DNA of 64,000 nt, from assembly GCA_964453205.1 (NCBI GenBank), contig CAYVRC010000006.1, forward strand, positions 1 through 64,000. Reading direction: 5' to 3'. Shown in pieces: positions 54,325 to 63,946 of this stretch. Each line of letters starts with the position of its first letter. Within the stretch, counting starts at the first letter, position 1. This DNA comes from Crateriforma sp964453205. Lineage in GTDB: Bacteria > Planctomycetota > Planctomycetia > Pirellulales > Pirellulaceae. The notes below the pieces were generated by a model, which searched no databases, had not been told where the DNA came from, and saw nothing but the letters and a program-made list of their open reading frames with translations. The translations under genes were made by a program, and so were the position numbers.

Positions 54325-55653
54325 ATGGGCCTTCCCTTTTCCGCCGACACCCAAATCGCGTCGATCAAAAAAATCCTGCACGGCGTGGCCGAACCACTGG
54401 ACTTGAACGTTTCGGTTCGACTGTGGAACGGCGAAGTCATCCCGCTGGGCAGCGAAACCGATGGCAGATACACGATCCGATTGTCCGGCCCCGGCGTGAT
54501 CGGCGCCCTGATACGTCGTCCGACGCTGGAAACGTTCGTCCGATTGTATGCGACCGGGCACGTCGATTTCGAGGGCGGCGACTTGATTGAATTCACCGAG
54601 GCGATCAAGGCGAAACGTGAAAACCGGCAACGCCTGAAACAAATCAGCAAGCCGATGCTGGTCAAAAACACCCTGCCGTTTCTGTTCGCCAAGAAGCCGG
54701 CGGGAACCATCCGGCACGGCTTTAACCACGACATGATCGGACGCAAGGAATCCAAACGAGACAACACCGACTACATCCAATTCCACTACGACGTCGGGAA
54801 TGATTTTTACAAGTTGTTTTTGGGCGACCAGATGCAATACACCTGCGCCTATTTCAAAGACTGGTCCAACACGCTGGAACAGGCACAGCACGACAAGATG
54901 GACATGATTTGTCGCAAGCTGCGATTGGAAAGCGGTGACCGAATGTTGGACATCGGTTGCGGCTGGGGCGGTTTGATCTGTCACGCGGCCCAGCATTTCG
55001 GCGTCCGTGCACACGGCATCACTTTGTCACAGCAGCAGCACGACTTTGCCAAGGAAAGAATCGAGCAACTCGGCTTGCAAGATCGGGTCAGCGTGGAGAT
55101 CTGTGATTACGCGGATCACGAAGGAACGTACGATAAAATTTCCAGCATCGGCATGTCGGAACACATCGGCGCGGCCAATTACCCGCGTTATTTCGGCAAG
55201 ATTCGCTCGATGCTTCGCGATCGCGGCGTGATGCTGAATCACGCGATCGCGCGGAGTTCGAAAAAGTCGAAACGGGCCGCCGCGCGAATTCGGCCGGAGC
55301 GGAAATTCATCCTCAAATACATTTTTCCCGGATCCGAATTGACGCCGGTCGGAATGACCACCGACGTCATGGAACAAACCGGTTTCGAAGTCCACGACGT
55401 CGAATCTTGGCGCGAACATTACGCGTTGACGCTGCGATTTTGGTGTCAACGATTGTCGGCCAACAAGGAGGCCGCGATCGAAATGGTCGGTGCGGAACGA
55501 TATCGACTGTGGGTGGCCTATCTGGCAGGCGGATCGGGCGGTTTCGCCAACGGATCGATCAAGCTGTTCCAGGTCGTGGCGACCAAACGCGCCGGCAAGG
55601 GGCTTTCGGGCATGCCGCCGACCCGTGAACACCTTTACCGCGCCGCCGCTTGA
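54325..55653 (+). CDS. cfa: Cyclopropane-fatty-acyl-phospholipid synthase family protein
   Basis: A 442-residue protein from the ATG at 54325. The N-terminal domain (about 1-140) resembles the lipid-binding domain of CFA synthases. The methyltransferase part has IQFHYDVGNDFYKLFLGDQMQYTCAYF, the SAM-binding LDIGCGWGGL, ITLSQQQHDFAKERI, SSIGMSEHIGAANY and FPGSELTP. It should add a methylene group from SAM to unsaturated acyl chains of membrane lipids. Some CFA homologues make other methylated lipids, so the exact product is not certain. It converges with ggt, with only 3 nt between stops. Confidence 0.92.
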   Translation: MGLPFSADTQIASIKKILHGVAEPLDLNVSVRLWNGEVIPLGSETDGRYTIRLSGPGVIGALIRRPTLETFVRLYATGHVDFEGGDLIEFTEAIKAKRENRQRLKQISKPMLVKNTLPFLFAKKPAGTIRHGFNHDMIGRKESKRDNTDYIQFHYDVGNDFYKLFLGDQMQYTCAYFKDWSNTLEQAQHDKMDMICRKLRLESGDRMLDIGCGWGGLICHAAQHFGVRAHGITLSQQQHDFAKERIEQLGLQDRVSVEICDYADHEGTYDKISSIGMSEHIGAANYPRYFGKIRSMLRDRGVMLNHAIARSSKKSKRAAARIRPERKFILKYIFPGSELTPVGMTTDVMEQTGFEVHDVESWREHYALTLRFWCQRLSANKEAAIEMVGAERYRLWVAYLAGGSGGFANGSIKLFQVVATKRAGKGLSGMPPTREHLYRAAA

Positions 55654-55656
55654 ACA

Positions 55657-57381
55657 TCACGGTTGGGCTTGGTCCGACACGCCCATCCCTGTCCCCGTGG
55701 TACCGCCGGCGCGAGGATCGGCGACCCCGACGAAGCGTCCGTCCGGGGTGCGGCGGATCGCCTGAGTCACGCCGGCGGCGGAAAGATATTCGACGCGATG
55801 GCCGAACGACTTCAGGCCTTCCACCAAAGACTGATCCGCCTTGGCTTCGACGAACAGTTTCGCCGGTATCCACTGATGATGGATGCGTGGCTGTGAAACG
55901 GCTTGATCGATGGATCGGCCACCATCCAGGGTTCTGACGATCGCCAACACGACTTGCGTGATGATCTTTGGTCCGCCGGCGGCACCGACCGTCAGTACGG
56001 GCACGCCGTCCTTCAGAACGATCGTCGGGCTCATCGACGACAGCGGACGTTTTCCGGGTTGCACGGCGTTGGCACGACCGCCGACCAATCCGAACGCGTT
56101 GGGCACGCCGGGCTGTGCCGAGAAATCGTCCATCTCGTTATTCAGCACGATGCCGGTCCCGGGAACGACGACTTTGGATCCGAACGTCGTGTTGATCGTC
56201 GCGGTGATCGCTACCCAGTTGCCGTCGGCATCCGCGGCGGCGATGTGGGTCGTGTGTTTGCGAAACAGGTCCGACCGCCAATGATTCGGCGTTCCATGGC
56301 TTTGCACCGGAGTCGTCTGATTCACGTCGATTTTCGCGGCCAAGGTTCGCGCGTACGGCTTACCGGCCAAACCTCGGGGGACGTCGGCGAAGTCCGCGTC
56401 GCCCAACCAGTGCGCGCGGTCGGCGAAAGCCAACTTCATCGCCTCGGCAATGACATGATGGGCTCGGGCCGAGTCGTTTTTCAGCATCGCGGGCAGATCG
56501 AAGTTCTCCAAGATGTTCAAGATCTGTGCGACGTGGACTCCTCCGCTACTCGGCGGTGGAAACCCGATGACTTCGTAACCGCGATAGGTCGTTCTCAGCG
56601 GCGTCCTTCGTTTAACTCGGTACGCCGCGAAATCTTCTTTGCTGATCAGGCCGCCGTGCCGCCGCATCCAGGCGGCGACTTCGTCGGCAAATTCGCCTTC
56701 GTAGAACCAATCCGGTTCGCCGGCGATTCGGCGATACGAGCGAGCCAGATCCGGCAGACTCAGAACGTCCCCCGTGGCGTAGTCGCCGCCGCCGGCTTTG
56801 ATCAACATTTTTGCCGTCGCCGGAAACCGCAGGATGTCCTCGCGGGTCGCTTTCAGTTTTCTCGCGTAGCCGGCATCGATCGCAAAACCGTCATCGGCAA
56901 TTTCGGCCGCCGATTTCAGAAAGTCGTTCAGGTTCAGCCTTCCGCTCGTCGACACGGCTTCGCGATACGCGGCCAGTGCCCCCGGAACCGCGACGGCCAA
57001 CGGCCCGGTTCGACTGAGCTGCGGATCGGCCACGCCGTCGACCAGGAACATCCCCTCGGTCGCGGCCGCGGGTGCCGTCTCCCGTCCGTCGATGGCGACG
57101 ACTTGACCGTCGGCTTGGCGGATCAAGACGAAACAGCCGCCCCCCAAACCCGAGTTGTGACCATCCACGACACCCAGCGTGATCGCGGCGGCGACGGCGG
57201 CGTCGATCGCGTTGCCGCCTTGCCGGAAAGCCCGCAATCCGGCCTCGGTCGCAAGCGGCTGGACCGTCGCGATGATCCCTTGGGCGTGCGGCGGCTCGGC
57301 CGATCCGACACCGATGTCCCAGCGAAACGCTAAAAGCAGCGTGGCGAAAACAAGCAGGGTGCGGGGGCCAAAAGCTTTCAT
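55657..57381 (-). CDS. ggt: Gamma-glutamyltranspeptidase
   Basis: From the ATG at 57381, 574 residues; an ATG at 57396 would add five. A signal peptide ends near GSAEPP. Conserved blocks: GGNAIDAAVAAAITLGVVDGHNSGLGGGCF, DGRETAP, GFPPPSSGGVH, and KHTTHIAAADADGN. The first Thr of that last block (Thr377) is the predicted autoprocessing site and nucleophile. NNEMDDFS, PLSSMSPTIV and AAGGPKIITQVV complete the small subunit. It hydrolyses or transfers gamma-glutamyl groups, for example of glutathione, in the periplasm. The usual Ser/Val after TTH is replaced by Ala-Ala, a mild departure. Confidence 0.95.
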   Translation of the reverse strand: MKAFGPRTLLVFATLLLAFRWDIGVGSAEPPHAQGIIATVQPLATEAGLRAFRQGGNAIDAAVAAAITLGVVDGHNSGLGGGCFVLIRQADGQVVAIDGRETAPAAATEGMFLVDGVADPQLSRTGPLAVAVPGALAAYREAVSTSGRLNLNDFLKSAAEIADDGFAIDAGYARKLKATREDILRFPATAKMLIKAGGGDYATGDVLSLPDLARSYRRIAGEPDWFYEGEFADEVAAWMRRHGGLISKEDFAAYRVKRRTPLRTTYRGYEVIGFPPPSSGGVHVAQILNILENFDLPAMLKNDSARAHHVIAEAMKLAFADRAHWLGDADFADVPRGLAGKPYARTLAAKIDVNQTTPVQSHGTPNHWRSDLFRKHTTHIAAADADGNWVAITATINTTFGSKVVVPGTGIVLNNEMDDFSAQPGVPNAFGLVGGRANAVQPGKRPLSSMSPTIVLKDGVPVLTVGAAGGPKIITQVVLAIVRTLDGGRSIDQAVSQPRIHHQWIPAKLFVEAKADQSLVEGLKSFGHRVEYLSAAGVTQAIRRTPDGRFVGVADPRAGGTTGTGMGVSDQAQP

Positions 57382-57446
57382 GGTCGGCGGGGTCATGTGG
57401 ACAGGGGCTAGAACGCAAGACAGTTGTCGCATGTGACCCCGTCATC

Positions 57447-60400
57447 TTAATCGGCTCGTGGGGCGAGAACGAGTTTGCCGGCAATCGCAGCCACCGATCG
57501 AGTTCGGTTAGAGAACCCAGGGGCTTGCCAAATCTTGATCAAGTCATTGCTGCATCCGGCGATCAGACGCTCGTCTTGGACGTCAAAGTCCAGGTCGATG
57601 ACCCATCCGCCGGTCGGTTCCGTGACGAAAACCTCCCGCCAGGAAGTCGTCTGCCACAATCGGATTCGGCCATCCGCGCCTCCCGATGCGAGTCTCGAGC
57701 CGTCCTCGGAAAACTTCAACGCCATGACGCGGGCCGAGTGTCCGGCCAATTCGAAATGCCGTCGCGACAGCATGTCATAGATCACGATCTTTCGACTCTC
57801 GCCGCACATCGCCAGATAACGTTCGTCCGGTGAGATCGCGATCTCGCGAACACCAAAGTCCGGTCGAACCCGGTGAAGTTCCCGGCCCGCCTTGGTGCAG
57901 ACCTTGACCCGACGATCGACCGAAACCGTGACGATCGCATCGGCCGACGGAAAGACCTCGATCGCAAAAACGGCCGCCTCATGCTGCGAATAAGCCGATT
58001 CGATACGGCCGTCGGATGACATCCGCGAAATCCTGCCGTCACGGCCGCCCAGCCACAAACAGTCTTCCGCCGCGTCGTAAGCCACACGGACATACGGCCC
58101 GTGTGATGCGACCGAGTGGGAACAACCGATCTGCGTCGGTGTCTGATCCTTGACCGAGCGGCCCGGGAGGTTCGTCAAAGGGCTTGTCGACTCGCGTTGT
58201 TGTTCGACGATGATCAGCTTGCCGTTTTCGTCGACGGCCGCGATGCGAATTCGGCCCACATCGCGATCAGGTAAAAATTCCACGTCGACCACATTGGCGG
58301 ACTCGGTGTCGTGTCGAAACAGCAACTGGAAATCGTCGGCTTGCCGACATCGCACTTCGCCGGTTTCGGTGCCGATGGCGACGAGCCGGTCCCGGCGATC
58401 CAGGGCGATGCAGCGTGGTTTATGATTCAGTTTGTGAACGGTCGGTGTCATCAAGTCGGGCCGCCAAAACCGGATCAAGCCGTCGCCGTCGGCCGTCGCC
58501 AGCACGCCGGAGTGAGGACAGAAATCGACCGCTGCCACGGTCGAACTGTGCCCGCGAAAGTCCGCAAGGTGTCGGTGGTACAACGGCCGGCCGTGCCGAT
58601 CGGTCAGACGCGAATCCCAAAGCTGGACTTGATTGGCGTTCGCGCCGAATGCGATCAGCGACGATTCTGCCGATTCTTTGACGCTCGACACAGCGCCGCC
58701 GGCGATCGACTTGACGACCTCCAGAGTCGGAAACGCGTACTTGCCACTTTCGGGATCCGGCGGGCCGAGTTGCCAGCGAGCAACCAATCCGTGGGACGTT
58801 CCGACCAGAACTTGTTCGTTACCGCCGGAAAACGCGACGCTGCGGACTTCGGTTTGGTGTTGACCGGGATTGCAAATCCGACAGCTGCCCAAGGCCTTCC
58901 GATTCGATGCGTCATAGATAGAAAACGAGCCCCAAAGTTTCTTGAGATGATTCGTGCGGTCGCCCACGACAAGAAGTTTTCCGTCGGGCGAAAACTTGCA
59001 ATCCGTGACGAATTTCTCCGTCGGCGTTTGGATCCATCCCTGTCGCAAGTCATCAAGTTGCCACCAAAACAGTCCTTCGTTGCCGCACGCCACTAATTGT
59101 CTTCCGTCGGGACTGATCGCGACTCCTCGAAGCATCGCCGCACTCACCTGTGCCTTGTAGACGACTTCGTCGGCGGCGTAGTCCCAGACGTACAGCTCGC
59201 CGTTGTTGCAGGCGACCGCCAGCAGGGTTCCGTCGGGTGTGAATGTGACCGCCGTTCCGCGATGGTTGCAATTCAGTTCCGCGATGATCGTCTTTGTCCG
59301 TACAGCCAACACGGCCGCGCAACGACTGCTTGCTTGCGTGATCGCCAGAGCGTCGCCGTCGGGCGAATAGGCAAGATCGCTGATCGCATGGACGCCATAG
59401 GTGAACGAGCCGACGAGCTCTGGTGGATGGCATTGTGACCAAAGGTGATGCCATTCCCAGCCGCGAAGATCGGCTTCGGCGGTCGCGGGGATCTGCGTCT
59501 CGAGCAGTTGGACGGTCTTGGCAAAGTTGCCTTGGACGAAGTGCGTGTGCGCGTTTCGAATCTCGGCGACGTAGGTTCGTGCGGCGAGTTCCTGATTCGC
59601 CGCGAGCGTCTGCCAAGATTGCCAAATGAACGAGGCAACACCGATCAGCAAAGCCGACGTGACGAGCATTCCGGTGAACGCTGCGACGCGGTGACGGTGG
59701 ACGAACTTTCGTGCCGCCAAAGTGCGCGAAGGCGATGGGATGGATAAACGCTCACCGCGTAAATGACGACGAACGTCCTGAGCCAATTCACCCGCCGACT
59801 GATACCGCAGCGCCGGATCCTTTTGCAACGCCGTGGCGGCGATCCATTCCGGTTCACCGGACACACGACGCACGAGTCGTTTGGGCGGACTGCTGCGATC
59901 TTCGGCAAGTCGCGTCAGATTCGGTGCTTCACGAAGCTGTTTCGAAACTCGCCGCGGTTCTTGATGGCGAATCAAATGACAAATCGCATCGATATCCGAA
60001 AGATCTTTGGCGGATTCGGCGAGCGGCGGTCCACCGGTCAGCAACTCGTACAGCACCGCGCCGAGTGCGTACACGTCGCTACGGGTGTCGACGGCACCGG
60101 GACGAAGGCTCAATTGTTCCGGGCTCATAGATTGCCACGTTCCCAGGACTTGGCCGAACCGAGTCATGGTGGCTTGTTCGTTCCCTTTGGCGACCGATTT
60201 GGCGATGCCGAAATCGATGACTTTCAATTCCGGCCGGCCTTCGACAACGGAAACCAACAGGTTGGACGGCTTTAAGTCGCGATGAATGACGGCTTGACGA
60301 TGGGCGAACTGAATCGTGTCACAAAGATCGGCAAACAATTCCAGTCGCTGATCGATGGTCCATCGCTCCGCATCGCAATGAACGTTCAAGGCTTGGCCCT

Positions 60401-60881
60401 GAATCCATTCCATCGCAAAGAAGTGATATCCTTCAGCCACGCCGGCGTCCAAAAGCTTGGCAATCCGAGGATGATCCAAAGAGGCCAGGGTTTGCCGTTC
60501 GAATTCGAAACGGCGAATCGCTTCCTCGTTCCCGAATTCAGATTTCAGTACTTTTAACGCGACGTTTCGACGAACCGGATGGTGCTGGATCGCCAAGAAT
60601 ACGATTCCCATCCCGCCTTGGCCGATCACGCGGACCAGTTCGTAATCGCCCAGGACACGTGGGTAAGTAAAGTCCGACTGGCCACCCATCGTCACCGACG
60701 TCTCTTGACTTGCGATCGCGTGAATTTGGTGACGCACGGTTGCCGAATCGGACAGCTGCTCCAAACGCGCGACACAGGCCTTGCACTCACGCAAATGGGA
60801 TTCGGTACGCTCGAAGTCTTGATCCTCCCCTTCGCCGATCGCGAACGCACGCAGATCATCGCCGCTGGGATGCCAGGTCAC
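57447..60881 (-). CDS. Membrane Ser/Thr protein kinase with N-terminal zinc-finger-like motif and WD40 repeats
   Basis: A 1144-residue protein. Residues 29-36 form an HxxxCxxC motif (HLRECKAC) like the zinc-binding anti-sigma domain. The kinase domain (about 76-365) has VIGQGGMGIVFLA, VALKVLK, the catalytic HRDLKPSNLLV, IDFGIAK and SPEQL. A transmembrane helix lies near 405-422. The rest is a WD40 propeller region (about 480-1130) with repeated SPDG and LA-G-DG-I-LW units, probably a sensor or scaffold outside the membrane. The start is GTG at 60881, overlapping the ECF sigma factor stop as GTGA. The layout suggests the kinase controls or is controlled by that sigma factor. Confidence 0.94.
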   Translation of the reverse strand: MTWHPSGDDLRAFAIGEGEDQDFERTESHLRECKACVARLEQLSDSATVRHQIHAIASQETSVTMGGQSDFTYPRVLGDYELVRVIGQGGMGIVFLAIQHHPVRRNVALKVLKSEFGNEEAIRRFEFERQTLASLDHPRIAKLLDAGVAEGYHFFAMEWIQGQALNVHCDAERWTIDQRLELFADLCDTIQFAHRQAVIHRDLKPSNLLVSVVEGRPELKVIDFGIAKSVAKGNEQATMTRFGQVLGTWQSMSPEQLSLRPGAVDTRSDVYALGAVLYELLTGGPPLAESAKDLSDIDAICHLIRHQEPRRVSKQLREAPNLTRLAEDRSSPPKRLVRRVSGEPEWIAATALQKDPALRYQSAGELAQDVRRHLRGERLSIPSPSRTLAARKFVHRHRVAAFTGMLVTSALLIGVASFIWQSWQTLAANQELAARTYVAEIRNAHTHFVQGNFAKTVQLLETQIPATAEADLRGWEWHHLWSQCHPPELVGSFTYGVHAISDLAYSPDGDALAITQASSRCAAVLAVRTKTIIAELNCNHRGTAVTFTPDGTLLAVACNNGELYVWDYAADEVVYKAQVSAAMLRGVAISPDGRQLVACGNEGLFWWQLDDLRQGWIQTPTEKFVTDCKFSPDGKLLVVGDRTNHLKKLWGSFSIYDASNRKALGSCRICNPGQHQTEVRSVAFSGGNEQVLVGTSHGLVARWQLGPPDPESGKYAFPTLEVVKSIAGGAVSSVKESAESSLIAFGANANQVQLWDSRLTDRHGRPLYHRHLADFRGHSSTVAAVDFCPHSGVLATADGDGLIRFWRPDLMTPTVHKLNHKPRCIALDRRDRLVAIGTETGEVRCRQADDFQLLFRHDTESANVVDVEFLPDRDVGRIRIAAVDENGKLIIVEQQRESTSPLTNLPGRSVKDQTPTQIGCSHSVASHGPYVRVAYDAAEDCLWLGGRDGRISRMSSDGRIESAYSQHEAAVFAIEVFPSADAIVTVSVDRRVKVCTKAGRELHRVRPDFGVREIAISPDERYLAMCGESRKIVIYDMLSRRHFELAGHSARVMALKFSEDGSRLASGGADGRIRLWQTTSWREVFVTEPTGGWVIDLDFDVQDERLIAGCSNDLIKIWQAPGFSNRTRSVAAIAGKLVLAPRAD

Positions 60882-61468
60882 GCCAAGTCCTCCATCGAAA
60901 GCGCGTGTCGTTTCAGACGTCGAAGCACTCGGCTTTTGGCCGTGATCACGGACGCTTTGGTCATCCGCAACCGCCGAGCGACTTCGTCGGCCGAACGTTC
61001 CTCGAAGACCTGTTGTTGGAACGCGGCAATGGTGTGTTCCGCAAAATCCGGGGCGACGTTTTTGAGCAATCGACCGACAAGAAAAGAACTATGTTCTCGA
61101 TCCCACTGCGACGCCAACTCGCTGTCGTCGCGCTCCAACTGCACGACCGACCATTCGAGTTGTTGCACTTTTGTGCCACACAGATGGGACCGCCGTCGGA
61201 GAAACGTTTTCAGTTGATTCGCGGTGATCCGGCGGAGCCAAGAACGAAACGCGCCGGTGTTTCCGTTGTGCTCGAAACGCTCGAGTTCCCGCACCAACAC
61301 GCACATCACGTCCTGACGAACATCGGCCGCTTGATGCGGGTCCAGGCCCTGACGGGCGAGCCAATTCTCGATGAAAGGTTCGTAGGTCGAAAGAAAGTCC
61401 CGCCACGCGTTTTCATCCGAAAACGATCTGACTTTCCGCAGCAGATCCAGCGAAGTCGTCAACGCCAT
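60878..61468 (-). CDS. ECF-type RNA polymerase sigma factor
   Basis: A 196-residue protein from the ATG at 61468; a TTG at 61486 is an alternative. Region 2 is seen as FLSTYEPFIENWLARQGLDPHQAADVRQDVMCVLVREL and FRSWLRRITANQLKTFLRRR. Region 4 is seen as AFQQQVFEERSADEVARRLRMTKASVITAKSRVLRRLKR (helix-turn-helix). It resembles planctomycete ECF groups whose genes sit beside Ser/Thr kinases. No separate anti-sigma factor gene is present; the HxxxCxxC motif of the downstream kinase may fill that role. The two genes overlap by 4 nt. Confidence 0.93.
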   Translation of the reverse strand: MALTTSLDLLRKVRSFSDENAWRDFLSTYEPFIENWLARQGLDPHQAADVRQDVMCVLVRELERFEHNGNTGAFRSWLRRITANQLKTFLRRRSHLCGTKVQQLEWSVVQLERDDSELASQWDREHSSFLVGRLLKNVAPDFAEHTIAAFQQQVFEERSADEVARRLRMTKASVITAKSRVLRRLKRHALSMEDLA

Positions 61469-61751
61469 CGAGTCACCAGTCTTCAAGCTTCGAGGGGGCC
61501 TTGAGCAGGAAGAACGAATGCCCGTTGATCATCCAACGAACACACGATGTTAACACGGGTGCCTTCAAGCCACCCGGAGGTGGATTCTAGCAGAAATTCG
61601 CAAAGCAGGTGTCATTCGGAGGACCGCGGTTGCCTTTCCTTGTCGACGAAGGCGATTCGCGGTCGCAGCGGGGGACTGTGAAACGTCAGCGTCGACGATC
61701 GTGTCGATTCATCCGATTTCCGTTCCCGCATCCACCAGGGATTTTTCGATC

Positions 61752-61931
61752 ATGAACGTTTTCCCCATCGCCATGGTCGCGATCGCTAACGGCAAAAAAA
61801 CCGCTGGCGTCCAATCCCTCGTTATTTCAAGCGACGGCGACACGCACACTTGGACGAGAACCGGAACCACGGACGGCGTTCCGGATCAAGAACAGATCAC
61901 GATCTGGACCCGCGTGCACCAGGGCAACTGA
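61752..61931 (+). CDS. Small ORF, possible remnant or small protein
   Basis: The 59-residue product from the ATG at 61752 ends VISSDGDTHTWTRTGTTDG then IWTRVHQGN. That tail resembles the last beta-strands of DUF1579/lipocalin-like proteins, which often end with a GKTRT..TGTDA..VAVYD-type pattern. It lacks the rest of such a domain and a signal peptide. It lies just upstream of two secreted proteins with related-looking domains, so it may be the 3' remnant of a third paralogue. It could also be chance. Confidence 0.35.
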   Translation: MNVFPIAMVAIANGKKTAGVQSLVISSDGDTHTWTRTGTTDGVPDQEQITIWTRVHQGN

Positions 61932-62022
61932 CCCTCAACGCCGATCCCTTGAGTGTCCCATGTCCATCAAATCAAAACCTCACAAAAGTTACTTGCCTCC
62001 CTTTTCAAGGTCATCGTCTTTC

Positions 62023-62943
62023 ATGTTCCGTCAATATCTATTCATCGTTGCGATCGTGTTAGGCATGTTGCCTTCGGCTTTTTCGCAAGAAGCACGCGAG
62101 TCGCCGCTTCCCGCGGAAGCGACCAAATTGATGTCGCGTCTTATCGGGACTTGGACGACCGAGGGGGTTCGCAATGGAACACCCTTCACAGGGCTCTATC
62201 AGGTTCGCTTCAACGAAGCGAAGTCCGGATTGATTTTCTTCAGTCGCGAAGGCGACCGGCTTTCGCATGGCGTCGGATACTGGGATGCCGCGACCGGCGA
62301 ACTGGTCGAAACCTGGATCGGCAACGGTCTGTCGCTTGCCCTACGTGTCAGTCCCGTCTCCGGGGACACCGCGGACGGACGAGCGGTCTTGTTTCTGCCC
62401 GGTGGCGAACAGGCGACGGTCAACACCACGACCACGCACTCCGAGGGTCAGTTCAAGTTCGACGGCAGCGAAGGCGGCGGCGAGACTTTCCAATGTACTT
62501 TCACACGCGTACCGATCGAACAATCGGAAGCGGCGCTGGCGAATTACGGGCAGTTCATGGTCGGGGGGACTTGGGTGTGCGATTCACAAACGCCCGCGGC
62601 CAAACATCGCTACACGTGGCGTCCCGGCAAGACGACGCTCGTGCTGGACCGGCAATCGGGTGAATATCCGGGTCTGACGCTGATCTCCGTCGACTACGCA
62701 TCGCAGAGCGTGGTGGGCCAGGACGTCGACGACGACGGGACCGTCGGCCGGGGGATCTGGCTGCAAACGGACGACGACACCTGGCTGATGTATGGACGCT
62801 ACTCGTCCGAGTCGGAAGTCCAGGACTTCCAATTGACGTTGCATCGAGAGTCACCAGATGAACTCCGCACGTCAGGAACTTTGATCGTCAATGGGAAGGA
62901 AACCACGATCAACGAAATTTGGAAACGCAAACGGGATCGGTGA
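62023..62943 (+). CDS. Secreted protein with two DUF1579/lipocalin-like beta-barrel domains
   Basis: From the ATG at 62023, 306 residues; an ATG at 61960 is an alternative. A signal peptide (FIVAIVLGMLPSAFSQ) is clear. Two similar halves each start with a G-x-W motif: LMSRLIGTWTTEG (about residue 38) and GQFMVGGTWVCDS (about 185), as in lipocalin-like or DUF1579 domains. The function is unknown. It is followed by a related gene 70 nt downstream. Confidence 0.75.
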   Translation: MFRQYLFIVAIVLGMLPSAFSQEARESPLPAEATKLMSRLIGTWTTEGVRNGTPFTGLYQVRFNEAKSGLIFFSREGDRLSHGVGYWDAATGELVETWIGNGLSLALRVSPVSGDTADGRAVLFLPGGEQATVNTTTTHSEGQFKFDGSEGGGETFQCTFTRVPIEQSEAALANYGQFMVGGTWVCDSQTPAAKHRYTWRPGKTTLVLDRQSGEYPGLTLISVDYASQSVVGQDVDDDGTVGRGIWLQTDDDTWLMYGRYSSESEVQDFQLTLHRESPDELRTSGTLIVNGKETTINEIWKRKRDR

Positions 62944-63013
62944 CCCGTCTGTGGTGCAAACTCAAAAAACGTCTTTCTATGTTCCCTTCCTTGATTCGCT
63001 GAAGAGTATTTTG

Positions 63014-63946
63014 ATGAAACTGGTAGCACCCTCCGCAACAGCTTTTCTGTTGATCGTGGCTTTGGCCCAATCCACTTCCGCACAGGATCACCAAAAGGCT
63101 TTTGAGTCTTTTGGGGAACTGATGATTGGCAGTTGGACACCGGAAGAACAAAACAATGCGACCGGCCCGATCCGGCATGTTTATTCGGAAACCCTTGACG
63201 GAAAATTCATCAAGGCGGACGGCAGCCAGGACCCGGCAGGACCCTGGACGGGTTTCTTGGGGATCGAGCCGGCGTCGGAAAAACTCGCTTGGTGGGGTTT
63301 CTTTCAGTCGGGAAGTGCGGGGGCGGCGTACCTGACCGAAGCGACCCAGAATCGTTGGCGATTCGTGGGTGAAAGTCTGGGTGACGACGGCGAGACGACA
63401 CGCGAAGTGATGATCGAAAAACTCGGCGAAGGTCGCATCCGCGGTGTCGTGACCGACACCGTCGACGGGCGTGTTTCCGAGTCCGTCGACAACGTCTGGG
63501 TGCGTGCCGGTAAGCCGGGGGAATCCATCGAAAAGCCGCACGCCTGGGAGTTCTTGACCGGCGATTGGGATTTCACCAACTCCAAAGGTCTCGTGGCGAC
63601 CGTGTCCTTCGAAACGGTCGCCGGTGGCCAAGCGAGTCTGGGCCACTGGATGACCGATGACGGCAAGACCGCCATTGAAACGGTCGGCTGGAACAAGGAC
63701 AAGAATTGTTTAGTCGTCAGCGGCTTCGGAACGTCAGGGAATTATTGGCATATCGAGTACACCGAAGTCACCGCCGACCGATGCAGCGGACCGAGCAAAG
63801 TCGTGCACTATGACGGCAGCTACGTCGAGGGCATCTTGACGATCAAGAAGGTCGATGCCGATACCGTGGCGCTTCACACTGACGGGAAGGACGAGAACGG
63901 AGAGGCGGTCGAAGTCGACGCGCAGTTCAAACGACGCGTTCACTGA
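63014..63946 (+). CDS. Secreted protein with two DUF1579/lipocalin-like domains (second copy)
   Basis: From the ATG at 63014, 310 residues. A signal peptide ends AQSTSAQ. The same two-part layout is seen: ELMIGSWTPEEQN near residue 38 and EFLTGDWDFTN near 185, each opening a predicted beta barrel. The length and domain spacing match the preceding gene (306 residues), so the two are probably old tandem paralogues, though their sequences have diverged. The start was chosen as the first ATG before the signal peptide. The function is unknown. Confidence 0.75.
   Translation: MKLVAPSATAFLLIVALAQSTSAQDHQKAFESFGELMIGSWTPEEQNNATGPIRHVYSETLDGKFIKADGSQDPAGPWTGFLGIEPASEKLAWWGFFQSGSAGAAYLTEATQNRWRFVGESLGDDGETTREVMIEKLGEGRIRGVVTDTVDGRVSESVDNVWVRAGKPGESIEKPHAWEFLTGDWDFTNSKGLVATVSFETVAGGQASLGHWMTDDGKTAIETVGWNKDKNCLVVSGFGTSGNYWHIEYTEVTADRCSGPSKVVHYDGSYVEGILTIKKVDADTVALHTDGKDENGEAVEVDAQFKRRVH

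Noticed and set aside
55903..57333. Plus-strand frame of 476 codons opposite ggt
   Set aside because: It mirrors the ggt codons, has low-complexity Arg/Asp/Gln composition, and no start context or motif.
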